NCBI RefSeq assembly: GCF_001884185.1
Contig: NZ_MAOE01000125.1
Span: 1-64,000 of the forward strand
Length of the DNA: 64,000 bases
Direction: 5' to 3'
Source: Bacillus albus
Lineage (GTDB): Bacteria > Bacillota > Bacilli > Bacillales > Bacillaceae_G
Shown here: one piece after another, positions 1 through 7,328 of the stretch
Numbering within the stretch: the first letter of the stretch is position 1
Layout: the number at the start of each line of letters is the position of its first letter
Translations under genes and position numbers: made by a program
The notes under the pieces: generated by a model
Database searches by the model: none
What the model saw: only the letters and a program-made list of their open reading frames with translations
What the model was told of the DNA's origin: nothing

Positions 1-139
1 TCTTGCACACCTTCCCAAATAGTATACTTACTAGATTATCATTTTTAACCATACAATAAATTATTACTTACTCCCAATTCTATATAAATGATAATATTTA
101 TCATATAAACCATAACATGCGTCCTAAAGACTCGATTTT

Positions 140-637
140 TCACTCTTGATCATCATAAGCATCTCCAAGTGATTCAAATTCACTCTTTAGCCAATACCAA
201 TATTGTCCATTGTTCTTAATAAGTTTTTCAAGTAATTCAGTGAATGAAGTTGCGATAATTTGCGTCTCCCCAACTATTCCATGTCGATCAAAGAAACTAT
301 CATAACATCTACCTAATCTCTCTTCACTAAGATCTATTGTTAAATATTCACCCTTACCATCATTGCATATAATATACCAATTTGATGAAATATCTTTTTC
401 ACATAACTCTCCTACAATTACGGGATTAGCCAAAATAAACTCCTCTGGGGTAACAATATGAATAGGATATTCCTCATTTTCAAATAAAGTGAGACCACCA
501 CAAAGACTATAAAATTCTTTTAAATCACCTGGTAGCATATGCTTATCCTTATCAATTATCGGTAATTCTGTAGGATCCTGAACTCGACAATTAGGTAATG
601 ATTTTACTTTTTTAATCAACTGATTAATATGTTCCAT
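140..637 (-). CDS. SMI1/KNR4 (SUKH) family immunity protein
   Basis: 165-residue cytosolic protein of the SMI1/KNR4 (SUKH) superfamily. The N-terminal helix is followed by the typical LPGDLKEFYSLCGGL core (about residues 35-50), with the strand/helix pattern and aromatic C-terminus seen in this family. SUKH proteins are commonly immunity proteins for nuclease-type polymorphic toxins. It starts 5 nt after the stop of the decayed toxin tip at 643-1186, with an AGGGAG site upstream of the ATG, so it is most likely that tip's immunity gene. The gene itself is intact although its toxin partner is broken. It may still protect against related toxins from neighbouring strains (inference). Confidence 0.8.
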   Translation of the reverse strand: MEHINQLIKKVKSLPNCRVQDPTELPIIDKDKHMLPGDLKEFYSLCGGLTLFENEEYPIHIVTPEEFILANPVIVGELCEKDISSNWYIICNDGKGEYLTIDLSEERLGRCYDSFFDRHGIVGETQIIATSFTELLEKLIKNNGQYWYWLKSEFESLGDAYDDQE

Positions 638-642
638 CTAAA

Positions 643-1186
643 TTACTCCCTAAAATTATATTGATTAAAGGCCCTATAATACTCTTGTTTAGCTAATCGT
701 GGTACATTCGCAGCATCAAACATTTTTTTCCGTCAATTCTTGTATTTCTTTTGGTGGAACAGATTTCCAACCTACTTTACCTCCAACCTTTTTCCCTGTT
801 TTTTCAAAGAGCCATTGTCTATAAACAGCTTTAGTAGCATTGTGTTCCTCTTTAGTTAAAGCTATAGTTGGAGTATTCCCCCCTCTACTAACATAATCAT
901 GGACATTATGTTTAGCTCATACATCCATAACGCCATGATGATTTTCTAATGGTGAATTGCTTGGCCTATACGGTACTATATCGTATGGTTCAGTAGTCTT
1001 ACCCGTACCCTTAACCCCACCACTCTCCAAATCTCTGAATACTCGCCCTTGAGGCATCATGGGCTTCTTGGAATTTCCCACTATAGTTTGTTCCAGTTCT
1101 AACGACACTTCCATCTGGCAGTATTTCTACACCTTTAACGAATGGGGTTACGGAGTCCACACCTTTTGCTAGTTTAATTTCAATTA
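643..1186 (-). pseudogene. decayed orphan C-terminal tip of an LXG-type polymorphic toxin, probable nuclease
   Basis: Conceptual translation across three frames gives one coherent toxin tip. A segment beginning near AKGVDSVTPF and reading to RFGE leads, after a frame change near 1020-1035, into GVKGTGKTTEPYDIV and LENHHGVMDV. An in-frame TGA (917-919) sits where a Trp is expected before AKHNVHDYVSRGG. A seven-A run (723-729) shifts frame again, and the last part reads FDAANVPRLAKQEYYRAF to a stop at 643. The NHH motif and length suggest an HNH-like nuclease tip (inference). There is no LXG domain or start codon, so this is an orphan tip that has decayed. A SUKH immunity gene follows at once. 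Confidence 0.75.
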
Positions 1187-1266
1187 TATAATACTAGTAA
1201 TTTCTTTTTGCCCTAATTCATAAAAATAATTTTTATACATTCAAAGCATACCTATCTATAAAAAAA

Positions 1267-1296
1267 CACTTGTTGCCTTTAGTCGACAATCAAGTG
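1267..1296 (-). terminator. probable rho-independent terminator
   Basis: CACTTG/CAAGTG stem, extended by TTG/CAA around a one-base bulge, followed on the minus strand by seven T residues. It lies about 385 nt downstream of the 1682-2026 gene and would end that cassette. A similar hairpin ends the next cassette at 2928-2956. Confidence 0.6.
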
Positions 1297-1331
1297 CTTT
1301 AAATTCATGTATTTTTAAATAGCATAAATTT

Positions 1332-1396
1332 GTAAGTTTTGTAGTAACAGTATGACACCTTTTCTATGTCGTGCCAACTACTACGTTAAAACTTAC
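1332..1396. repeat. long imperfect hairpin in cassette spacer
   Basis: GTAAGTTTT at 1332-1340 pairs with AAAACTTAC at 1388-1396. Inside it GTAGT (1341-1345) pairs with ACTAC (1377-1381), with a short GACA/TGTC helix near the apex. No coding potential is apparent. It could be a structured RNA or part of a small dispersed repeat. The rest of 1187-1681 outside this hairpin, the terminator and the repeat at 1408-1556 shows nothing I recognise. Confidence 0.5.
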
Positions 1397-1407
1397 AAGT
1401 TTGTACG

Positions 1408-1556
1408 AGTTCATTAGTTTAATATACATTCCATCTGTTTATATTCATCACCCAGTAAAATATCATCTCGCCTAAGCTCGTACTTCTTTTTCTTTTCTAT
1501 CATTGTACATAGTACTCCATGATGGTACAACCATCATGAAGTACGTATTTTCAAAT
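1408..1556 (+). repeat. spacer repeat, copy A, with perfect hairpin
   Basis: This stretch resembles 2721-2866: shared blocks are TTAGTTT, GTAAAAT-TCATCTCGCCTA, CGTACTT and CTCCATGATG followed by ACCATCATG. In this copy CATGATGGT and ACCATCATG form a perfect 9-bp stem with a 3-nt loop (1518-1538), extended by GTACT/AGTAC (1512-1544). It lies between toxin-tip cassettes. I do not know the family; a B. cereus group miniature repeat or a recombination-related spacer are both possible. Confidence 0.55.
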
Positions 1557-1681
1557 ACCTTATTATTTTTAAGTCAAATGCAAATATACTTTAGTATTCG
1601 TTTCTGTATATGTGCTTATGCACATTTAATTTTAGCATCACAAACTTAGTCGTTCTCATATATAAAGACAAACAGTTAGTT

Positions 1682-2026
1682 TTATTTTTCACTCTCTTCA
1701 ATGTCCTGTATTATTACCCAATCAATACCATCTTCCAACTCATTTTCAAGTTCTTCTAACAACTTAAACCCTTCTTGTTCAATACCAGCATCATATCCAT
1801 AAACTTCAAAATATCTTTTCTTATATTTTGTATACCAATAATATTTACTGTACAATATGGTATTTTTGCCTTCTTTTTCCACTAAACCTATTACATTATT
1901 AGTAAAGAACTCATAATAACTTAAAAATCTCTTTAGTTTTTCATCACTAATATCCTTTCTAACGACTAAGCTATCTTTTTCTAGTTCAATCATTTTCTTC
2001 AATTCTAATTCACTTATTATTTTCAT
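1682..2026 (-). CDS. candidate immunity protein, unrecognised family
   Basis: 114-residue acidic, Tyr-rich cytosolic protein with no recognised domain and no signal peptide. The middle holds an aromatic cluster (YSKYYWYTKYKKRYFEVYGY, about residues 59-78) and the C-terminus is acidic. The ATG follows a GGGG site and lies 14 nt after the stop of the short gene at 2041-2274, so the two are co-transcribed. Position directly after an orphan toxin tip is the only reason to call it immunity. Family and partner are unproven. Confidence 0.6.
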   Translation of the reverse strand: MKIISELELKKMIELEKDSLVVRKDISDEKLKRFLSYYEFFTNNVIGLVEKEGKNTILYSKYYWYTKYKKRYFEVYGYDAGIEQEGFKLLEELENELEDGIDWVIIQDIEESEK

Positions 2027-2040
2027 AATGCTACCCCTTT

Positions 2041-2274
2041 CTATTCTGGATAATACTTCACTTCTATATCAATATCCATTCTCTTAAATAACCTTTTTAG
2101 TTGTTCTACAGCTTTTTCTTCAGATACTAACCATTCAACTTTTGATAACACTCTTTCAATTTCCTTATCTTGTAATGCTTTCGTAATCTTTGATGCTAAT
2201 TTCACATCTCCATCAACAGCCTTCAATATCCTACTTTTTCGCGTCTTCGCACCATTCAACCAATCATTTGACAT
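2041..2274 (-). CDS. orphan toxin-tip fragment, unrecognised family
   Basis: 77-residue basic, helical protein with no recognised domain. The same frame stays open upstream to about 2319 without an obvious ribosome-binding site. That upstream reading (CGGAKLSKTKDGRQ just before the first Met) suggests it is the 3' end of a longer toxin rather than a free-standing gene. It is followed within 14 nt by the candidate immunity gene, the same tip-then-immunity order seen on both sides. No catalytic motif is visible. Whether it is expressed is uncertain. Confidence 0.5.
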   Translation of the reverse strand: MSNDWLNGAKTRKSRILKAVDGDVKLASKITKALQDKEIERVLSKVEWLVSEEKAVEQLKRLFKRMDIDIEVKYYPE

Positions 2275-2302
2275 TTGTCGTCCATCTTTAGTTTTACTTA
2301 GT

Positions 2303-2480
2303 TTAGCACCACCACATAATCAATTTGAACAGACGAAAGGTGAGCCCACATTTCTCGCAAGCCCACCCTGTCTATTTCTGATGCTTCTTCATTCATTTTT
2401 GCGCAATTAATTTCTTTATCTCTAAAAATATGCATCGAGTACAATCCTTGTTCTTCACAGTATACTTTAATTTCATCTTT
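2303..2480 (-). pseudogene. possible remnant of a small protein gene
   Basis: An open stretch without a plausible start reads KDEIKVYCEEQGLYSMHIF, then EASEIDRVGLREMWAHLSS, to a stop at 2303-2305. It overlaps the open extension of the 2041-2274 gene in another frame. The composition looks protein-like, so it may be a decayed immunity or toxin fragment left in the cassette array. Alternatively it is a chance frame. Upstream, 2481-2720 shows no gene, and I see nothing else in it. Confidence 0.3.
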
Positions 2481-2720
2481 TTAATATTTGAAGCTACATC
2501 GACCTTTAACTTGCCCTAGTGTTGAAACTCGTTTATCCCTAGAAATTTTTAACTTTCATCTTCCTATTACATAAATTGTAATTTACGTAACGCTTTTTAA
2601 CGAATAGCGAGTATTATACGACCTTCTCTTGTAAAAATACAACCCAAAACTTTAAGCCAAGGTAGCACAAGCAAACACTTTCACGTTTTCCATTGTTTAT
2701 CGCCACGAGCTTTGTCAATC

Positions 2721-2866
2721 TCGTTAGTTTTTTACCCACTCCATATAATAACTACCCCTGCCTTGTAAAATGTCATCTCGCCTATTTATCGTACTTATCA
2801 CTCTATCCGAGTATTAAAACCAAACTCCATGATGATACTACCATCATGAGCTCTCGATTCTCAAGC
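2721..2866 (+). repeat. spacer repeat, copy B
   Basis: Diverged second copy of the element at 1408-1556, in the same orientation, sharing GTAAAAT-TCATCTCGCCTA, CGTACTTAT and CTCCATGATG with ACCATCATG. The hairpin here is weaker (CATGATG/CATCATG, 7 bp). It sits between the LXG operon terminator and the orphan-tip cassette, so the two copies separate successive cassettes. A short plus-strand open frame at 2693-2914 lies over it and is judged spurious. Confidence 0.5.
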
Positions 2867-2927
2867 AAAACATTTTCTTATTGTCTCACTCAATTATCAA
2901 CTGTTTTAATATAAATTAAAGTAAAAA

Positions 2928-2956
2928 ACCTTGAGAGGCATTTAGCCAATCAAGGT
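2928..2956 (-). terminator. rho-independent terminator of LXG operon
   Basis: ACCTTGA/TCAAGGT stem followed on the minus strand by a T run (TTTTTTAC), about 70 nt after the stop of the 3026-3277 gene. It closes the LXG toxin operon. Confidence 0.6.
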
Positions 2957-3025
2957 CCTTATATTGTGCTATATCTCTTAAATACCTATATCTAATAAAA
3001 AATTTATAAAATCATGAGCAGGCAA

Positions 3026-3277
3026 TTAAGATTCAATAGTTGTTCGATCAACAAAATTTTGATTTTCTTTAATAATCATTCTTGAAAGTCGTCTTCCTGC
3101 TCTCTTAAAGAAGAATTCATCAGCGAACTCTTGTGAATCAATTTGCGATAGTTGGTTGATAACTCCATTTATTTTATCATATTCAATTCGTCCCATTAAA
3201 TCTTCATTCGGTCCATATTGATAAACCACCCTCTCTTCATCCTCAAATTCCTTCAACATTAAAACAAAAACTGCCAT
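3026..3277 (-). CDS. candidate immunity protein for the LXG toxin
   Basis: 83-residue cytosolic protein with an acidic N-terminal half (LKEFEDEERVVYQYG) and a basic C-terminal half. No recognised family. Its start lies 6 nt after the LXG toxin stop (3284), on the same strand, in the usual place for the cognate immunity gene of a polymorphic toxin. Function rests on position only. It would be expected to bind and block the 140-residue C-terminal tip of the toxin. Confidence 0.65.
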   Translation of the reverse strand: MAVFVLMLKEFEDEERVVYQYGPNEDLMGRIEYDKINGVINQLSQIDSQEFADEFFFKRAGRRLSRMIIKENQNFVDRTTIES

Positions 3278-3283
3278 GAATCT

Positions 3284-4822
3284 TCACTCCTCATAATTTT
3301 TCTCCCAATTCCATGGTCTTCCAGATTCTATAGTTTTGTCATGAGCTGTTCTATAATTAGTCTGGAATATACCCTCAAATTTTGACTCGAAAATTTCGTG
3401 ATGTAATAATTGTATATCAGAATCTACTTGTTTCCCATCTATCAGTCTTTGCCATGCTTGAGCTAGTTCGTAGTCCGGATCAAATCTCCCAACTCCATGA
3501 TCCTTTATATGAGAGTTATTAAAAACATGATCTTTAATCCTTTGTATTCTAGCAACAGAAAAACCTGTATTTTTAGCAACTGCATTCACATCTTCTGTTC
3601 CTAGATTTCTAAATTTTTCATACATTTCTTCTGCAATAGCTTCTTCCTTAAAGAACTGCTCTGGGGATATATTTCTTCCACCAGTTTCAGCATATTGTAT
3701 AGAATCACCCGTACCCTTACCAACCCCCGCACTCCCAGACGTTGCTTTCTTCACATCTCCAACCTTTTTTAAATCATGAAGTTTATCAACTATTTTTACA
3801 CCTTTCCCATATGGAGTCATCATCCCAACTGCTAGGAGTTTTTCACCATAGGTAGCTTCTGGGTCAAAGAGTGTGAAAAGATCACCAAAGAGAAAATCGA
3901 ATCCAAACTTCGCCACACCAATTAAAAAAGGATCGAGTACTGGTCTTTTACCACCGACTGGCTGGCCAAAAATGTTATGCTCCATTTCATAATCATCGGT
4001 TTCAACTTGGAAATCCTCACCTATATTCCCTTTTATTGTACCATTTTTAATTCCTTCAAGGTATTTTTGTGTCGCTTGTATCTCTTCTTTTGTAAATCTA
4101 TTATTGATAGATTGATTTTCGGTACTTATTCCTTCAATGTCGTTATACACATTGTGCTCTAAATCTACACTTTTTCCAATACCATTGTCAGATTTCCGTA
4201 TTTTCTCTTCTATAATTATTTGAATTTGCTTTGCCCATTCTATATTTAACTTTTCACTATGAAACGTTCCACTCACAGGACTAAATCCTTTCCCGCTTTG
4301 CACTTCAGCGAGTCCGGCTGTGATGCTAGCTGCTAATTGGAGGGCGGTGCTGTAGTTGTTGCTGGACGAATGATTGAATTCATATAGACGCTCTAGTTTT
4401 TCTTCTAGTTTTTTTCTCATTGCAATTAAGACTGCAATAATTGCGTCTACTCCAGGCATTGGTGTAAGTACTTCTATTGCTTCTATACTTGCAATGGATT
4501 GATTGATTTCTTGTATTTGTTGTCTTATTTCATGTTCGATAACATCTGTTGAAGCAACTTTTGCTTGAAAATCGTTTGGAAATGCTTCGTTTTGGCGTAT
4601 TAATTCTTCACATAAGCATATGATTCCTTGTGCTAATGGCCGAAATGTTTGGACAAGGTAGGCTTTTGCACTACTGTATGTTTGCCCTTGTAATACTGTG
4701 TCTATCGCAAAGGCATCAATAGATTGAATGGCTTGTTCCATACTTTGAATCGTAGCATTACATATAGCGTTCATACTTTGAGTTTGACTTTGTACTTCTC
4801 CCAAATACATGTTTAAACTCAT
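3284..4822 (-). CDS. LXG-domain type VII secretion polymorphic toxin
   Basis: 512 residues. The N-terminal 200 or so form the alpha-helical LXG targeting domain (starts MSLNMYLGEVQSQTQSMN, with helices to about LAEVQSG). A middle linker follows, then a helical Gly/Phe-rich segment at about 298-346, and the boundary motif KGTG at 369-372. The C-terminal 140 residues (373-512) are the toxin tip, with IKDHVFNNSHIKDHG and LLHHEIFESKFEGIFQ as standout motifs and a PWNW near the end. I do not recognise the tip's activity. It is not an HExxH zincin, since the second His is absent. LXG proteins are exported by the type VII system to attack competing bacteria. The ATG overlaps the upstream helper gene by 4 nt (ATGA). 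Confidence 0.85.
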   Translation of the reverse strand: MSLNMYLGEVQSQTQSMNAICNATIQSMEQAIQSIDAFAIDTVLQGQTYSSAKAYLVQTFRPLAQGIICLCEELIRQNEAFPNDFQAKVASTDVIEHEIRQQIQEINQSIASIEAIEVLTPMPGVDAIIAVLIAMRKKLEEKLERLYEFNHSSSNNYSTALQLAASITAGLAEVQSGKGFSPVSGTFHSEKLNIEWAKQIQIIIEEKIRKSDNGIGKSVDLEHNVYNDIEGISTENQSINNRFTKEEIQATQKYLEGIKNGTIKGNIGEDFQVETDDYEMEHNIFGQPVGGKRPVLDPFLIGVAKFGFDFLFGDLFTLFDPEATYGEKLLAVGMMTPYGKGVKIVDKLHDLKKVGDVKKATSGSAGVGKGTGDSIQYAETGGRNISPEQFFKEEAIAEEMYEKFRNLGTEDVNAVAKNTGFSVARIQRIKDHVFNNSHIKDHGVGRFDPDYELAQAWQRLIDGKQVDSDIQLLHHEIFESKFEGIFQTNYRTAHDKTIESGRPWNWEKNYEE

Positions 4823-5181
4823 GTATTGGCCTCCCTTTGTAGTTGCTGCTGTTCATAGGAAAGGTCGTTTTCTTTCTCACTGAGATGCCGTTTTTCTTTA
4901 AGCAACGTCTCTTTTTCGTTTTCTAATTCGAATGTAAGTTTTCTTTCATACTGCCCGATCTCTTGCCGCATATTCGTAAAAAGGTGAAATGCTTCTTTGT
5001 CACCATACCAAGTTTCTAGTATTCGGTTAAATAAACGATTATTTCTATTTTTCCATTCATGAAAACTAGCCTCAGCTCTTTCTTGATTTTGCAGCGCGAT
5101 TCGGTTTTCATTTTGTTCTTCAAATATAATTCGTAATTTTTGATTACATTGACTGATTCTCGTTTCAATTTCTTGACTCAT
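4819..5181 (-). CDS. LXG-associated coiled-coil helper (DUF3958-like, Lap2 type)
   Basis: 120 residues, almost entirely helical and charged, with a WYG turn near residue 57 (ILETWYGDKEAF) between two long amphipathic helices. The size, turn and place between a small T7SS protein and an LXG toxin fit the DUF3958/Lap2 group. Those proteins bind the LXG domain and help present the toxin to the secretion machine. The stop codon overlaps the toxin start by 4 nt, so translation is coupled. No signal peptide or membrane segment. Confidence 0.75.
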   Translation of the reverse strand: MSQEIETRISQCNQKLRIIFEEQNENRIALQNQERAEASFHEWKNRNNRLFNRILETWYGDKEAFHLFTNMRQEIGQYERKLTFELENEKETLLKEKRHLSEKENDLSYEQQQLQREANT

Positions 5182-5221
5182 CTTTTCTCCCTACCTTTTC
5201 CCCTTTACGTAGGTTGTTACA

Positions 5222-5497
5222 TTATTGAAAAGTCTTTTGAAGTCCGGTATCCATTTTCTCAAATTCATTTGCTACAGAATGGATATTATCAATTGTTTGT
5301 TGAAAAGCAACGCAAAATTGTTTCGTAATCTGTAAATTTTGTTGATTTGCTTCTTGTGCTTTGAAGTTCACAGATAGTGTCGTACGCGTTGCCTTATTTA
5401 TAGAGCGACTAGTAGCACTTTGCATTCTATCTGAAGCATTTCTCATTTTCGTTGCAAGTTGCGTTGCCCTATGCAAATTACTTTGAAATTCTCCCAT
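5222..5497 (-). CDS. small WXG-like T7SS effector/helper (TIGR04197-like, Lap1 type)
   Basis: About 91 residues, two predicted helices, no signal peptide. It resembles the TIGR04197/DUF3130 small proteins encoded ahead of LXG toxins. Near the C-terminus FEKMD fits the FxxxD pattern reported as an export signal in such partners. The first gene of the operon (then helper, toxin, immunity). ATG at 5497 is preferred over the adjacent GTG at 5500 because AGGGGAG lies 6 nt upstream of the ATG. It probably forms a heterodimer with the DUF3958-like protein on the LXG domain. Confidence 0.75.
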   Translation of the reverse strand: MGEFQSNLHRATQLATKMRNASDRMQSATSRSINKATRTTLSVNFKAQEANQQNLQITKQFCVAFQQTIDNIHSVANEFEKMDTGLQKTFQ

Positions 5498-5663
5498 CAC
5501 TTACTCCCCTCTACCTTATATTTTCAAGAAAATTATACCATGGAAAAATATTCTAATAAACCGAATGTTCGAATTTAACATACAATTCACCACTATTACT
5601 GAAGATAAAAGCAATACTTATCTTTCAACATAACTGTGTCGAAATAATGTTCTACTTATACAA

Positions 5664-5700
5664 AAAAGATGACCTCAGCTATACGCTAAAGTCATCTTTT
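5664..5700 (-). terminator. bidirectional terminator hairpin
   Basis: AAAAGATGAC at 5664-5673 pairs perfectly with GTCATCTTTT at 5691-5700. It lies 8 nt downstream of the monooxygenase stop (5709) and closes the MarR operon. Confidence 0.8.
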
Positions 5701-5708
5701 CTACCTTA

Positions 5709-6002
5709 TTATTTCACTAACTCTCCATTATAAGCTTTTATATCTAGTGGAGCAGTTAACAACTGTTTTACTTTGCTAACGAAAGATGTGAAGTGTTCAC
5801 TCGTATTATGACTCGCAACTGCTACTTCATCTTTCCATACTTCTACCATCGTATACACATTTTCTTTTTCTACATCTTTATAAAGATCATAAGATACATT
5901 TCCACTTTCTTCTCTTGAACCATGAAGTAATGGTTGAACTTCTTCTAAAAATGTTTGTTGTTTCGTTGGATCTACTTGAAATGTTGCGTGAATAATAATC
6001 AT
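5709..6002 (-). CDS. antibiotic biosynthesis monooxygenase (ABM) family protein
   Basis: 97 residues of the dimeric alpha+beta ABM fold: MIIIHATFQVDP opening strand, EESGNVSYDLYKD, and VEVWKDEVAVASHNTSEHF with the conserved W/H positions. Such proteins act as small monooxygenases on quinones or other aromatics, or as stress proteins. ATG at 6002 is chosen because GAGGGG precedes it by 7 nt; an in-frame start further upstream lacks a site. Last gene of a MarR-nitroreductase-ABM operon, suggesting a quinone or nitro-aromatic stress response. Confidence 0.8.
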   Translation of the reverse strand: MIIIHATFQVDPTKQQTFLEEVQPLLHGSREESGNVSYDLYKDVEKENVYTMVEVWKDEVAVASHNTSEHFTSFVSKVKQLLTAPLDIKAYNGELVK

Positions 6003-6041
6003 GGTGTTTCCCCTCTCATATTTCACTTATTTCTTTTGAAA

Positions 6042-6680
6042 TTACTTCCACTCAGCAACTTTTTCAACTGGAAGACGTACTGATTGGTAACCACTATCAG
6101 CAGCTTTTCCGATTGAAATTAACATAACTGGCACATAGCGTTCTTTATCTAATCCGAACGCTTCAGCGATTTGGTCTTTTTCAAAACCACCAATTGGACA
6201 AGTATCATAACCGTGAGCACGAGCTGCTAGCATAAATTGCATTGCTACAAGACCACCATCAATAAGTACAGTATCTTTCATTACTTCTGGTGTAACCATT
6301 GAGAAGTAAGCTGAAAGTTTTTTCATCTGGTCTTCTTTTACTTCTGCTGGCATGAAACCGTGCTCTACTGCTGTACCGTAAATTTCTTCTGCGTTATCAA
6401 AGTTGTTTAAATCACCAAATAAAGCGATCATTGCTGAAGATGTTTCTACTTGAGATTGATTGAATTTCGCAAGTGGCGCAAGTGTTGCTTTCGCTTCGTC
6501 ACTTTCAATCACTACGAATCTCCATGGTTGCATATTTACTGAAGATGGTGCAAGTGTTGCTTCTGTAAGAATTTCTGTCATTTCTTCTTTGCTAATTTTC
6601 ACTGAAGGGTCGTACTTACGAATTGAACGACGTCCTGTTAAAATTTCGTTAAAATCATTTGTTTTTACTGAGTTAGTCAT
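6042..6680 (-). CDS. nitroreductase family protein (YdgI-like)
   Basis: 212 residues, FMN-dependent NAD(P)H nitroreductase fold. Visible motifs are GRRSIRKYDPSV (FMN phosphate contacts, about residues 16-27), EATLAPSSVNMQPWRFVV, and YDTCPIGGFEKDQIAEAFG near the C-terminus. Acts in the cytosol on quinones or nitro compounds. The length and the neighbouring MarR gene (18 nt upstream) match the B. subtilis YdgI/YdgG arrangement. The natural substrate is unknown. Confidence 0.88.
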   Translation of the reverse strand: MTNSVKTNDFNEILTGRRSIRKYDPSVKISKEEMTEILTEATLAPSSVNMQPWRFVVIESDEAKATLAPLAKFNQSQVETSSAMIALFGDLNNFDNAEEIYGTAVEHGFMPAEVKEDQMKKLSAYFSMVTPEVMKDTVLIDGGLVAMQFMLAARAHGYDTCPIGGFEKDQIAEAFGLDKERYVPVMLISIGKAADSGYQSVRLPVEKVAEWK

Positions 6681-6698
6681 AGTTGTATTCTCCCTTTT

Positions 6699-7127
6699 TT
6701 ATAATTCTTTTATATTTTCTTGAATGTGATTTAACATATTTAAAAGATTATCGCGTTCTTCCTCACTTAATCCTTTAAATGCAGATGCTGCAAAACGTTC
6801 TTTTTCCTCTTGAAACGCCTGAATTTTATTTCGTCCCTCTTCAGTAAGAGAAACTAACGTAATTCTGTTATCATCTGGATTTTTACGTCTTACAATCATT
6901 TCATTGGCCTCAAGCTGCTTTAAATGCCTTGTTATCGCAGCATTATCAATATTCACTTCTTGCTGAAGTGCTTTTTGACTAATTTCACCTACTTCAAATA
7001 ATTGAAGTATAAGCTCTAATCGAGACTGGCTCATACCCGTACACCCCTCAAATTTCGAACTTACTTCTTTATTTAGAAAGTGTAATTTATATAAAATAAT
7101 CGCTTCTTTTGAGCATGAACTTGTCAA
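6699..7127 (-). CDS. MarR family transcriptional regulator
   Basis: 142 residues with the winged-helix MarR core: QSRLELILQLFEVGEISQKALQQ, the recognition helix NIDNAAITRHLKQLEANEMIV, and a wing RRKNPDDNRITLVSLTEEG. TTG start at 7127 with AAGGAGG 6 nt upstream. It heads the operon with the nitroreductase and ABM genes and probably represses it through the inverted repeat at 7162-7188. The N-terminal Cys (SSCSKE) could be redox-sensitive (inference). Confidence 0.88.
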   Translation of the reverse strand: MTSSCSKEAIILYKLHFLNKEVSSKFEGCTGMSQSRLELILQLFEVGEISQKALQQEVNIDNAAITRHLKQLEANEMIVRRKNPDDNRITLVSLTEEGRNKIQAFQEEKERFAASAFKGLSEEERDNLLNMLNHIQENIKEL

Positions 7128-7161
7128 ACTATCCCTCCTTTACATACAAAATAAAAAACAT

Positions 7162-7188
7162 TTGATGTATCAATAGTTGATATGTCAA
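7162..7188 (-). promoter_or_regulatory. MarR operator overlapping operon promoter
   Basis: 27-bp near-palindrome: TTGA-nn-TATCAA arms around a 3-nt centre, with mismatches only at the two nn positions and the centre. Read on the minus strand it begins with a perfect -35 box TTGACA, followed after 17 nt by TCAAAT as a -10. A repressor bound here would block the MarR operon promoter. Confidence 0.7.
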
Positions 7189-7266
7189 TTAATATAATCT
7201 ATATCGATTTAGAATGCAAGCATTTTGTTTTCATTTATATTTTTCCAAATTAAGGCGCTTTGTCGC

Positions 7267-7295
7267 GTTACAAAAAATGTTAATTGCACTATAAT
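7267..7295 (+). promoter_or_regulatory. probable promoter of the ribosomal protection gene
   Basis: TATAAT at 7290-7295 preceded after 17 nt by GTTACA (or TTACAA at 16 nt). This leaves a leader of roughly 90 nt containing a short overlapping reading frame (7329-7454). Confidence 0.5.
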
Positions 7296-7328
7296 AGTAC
7301 TAATTTAAATGACTGGAGAGTGATTGTA

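Noticed and set aside
2693-2914. Plus-strand frame of 73 codons
   Set aside because: It lies over the spacer repeat and hairpin and is not protein-like.
3284-3705. Zincin metalloprotease in the LXG tip
   Set aside because: HHEIFE has HExxx but not the second His of HExxH, so a zincin is not supported.
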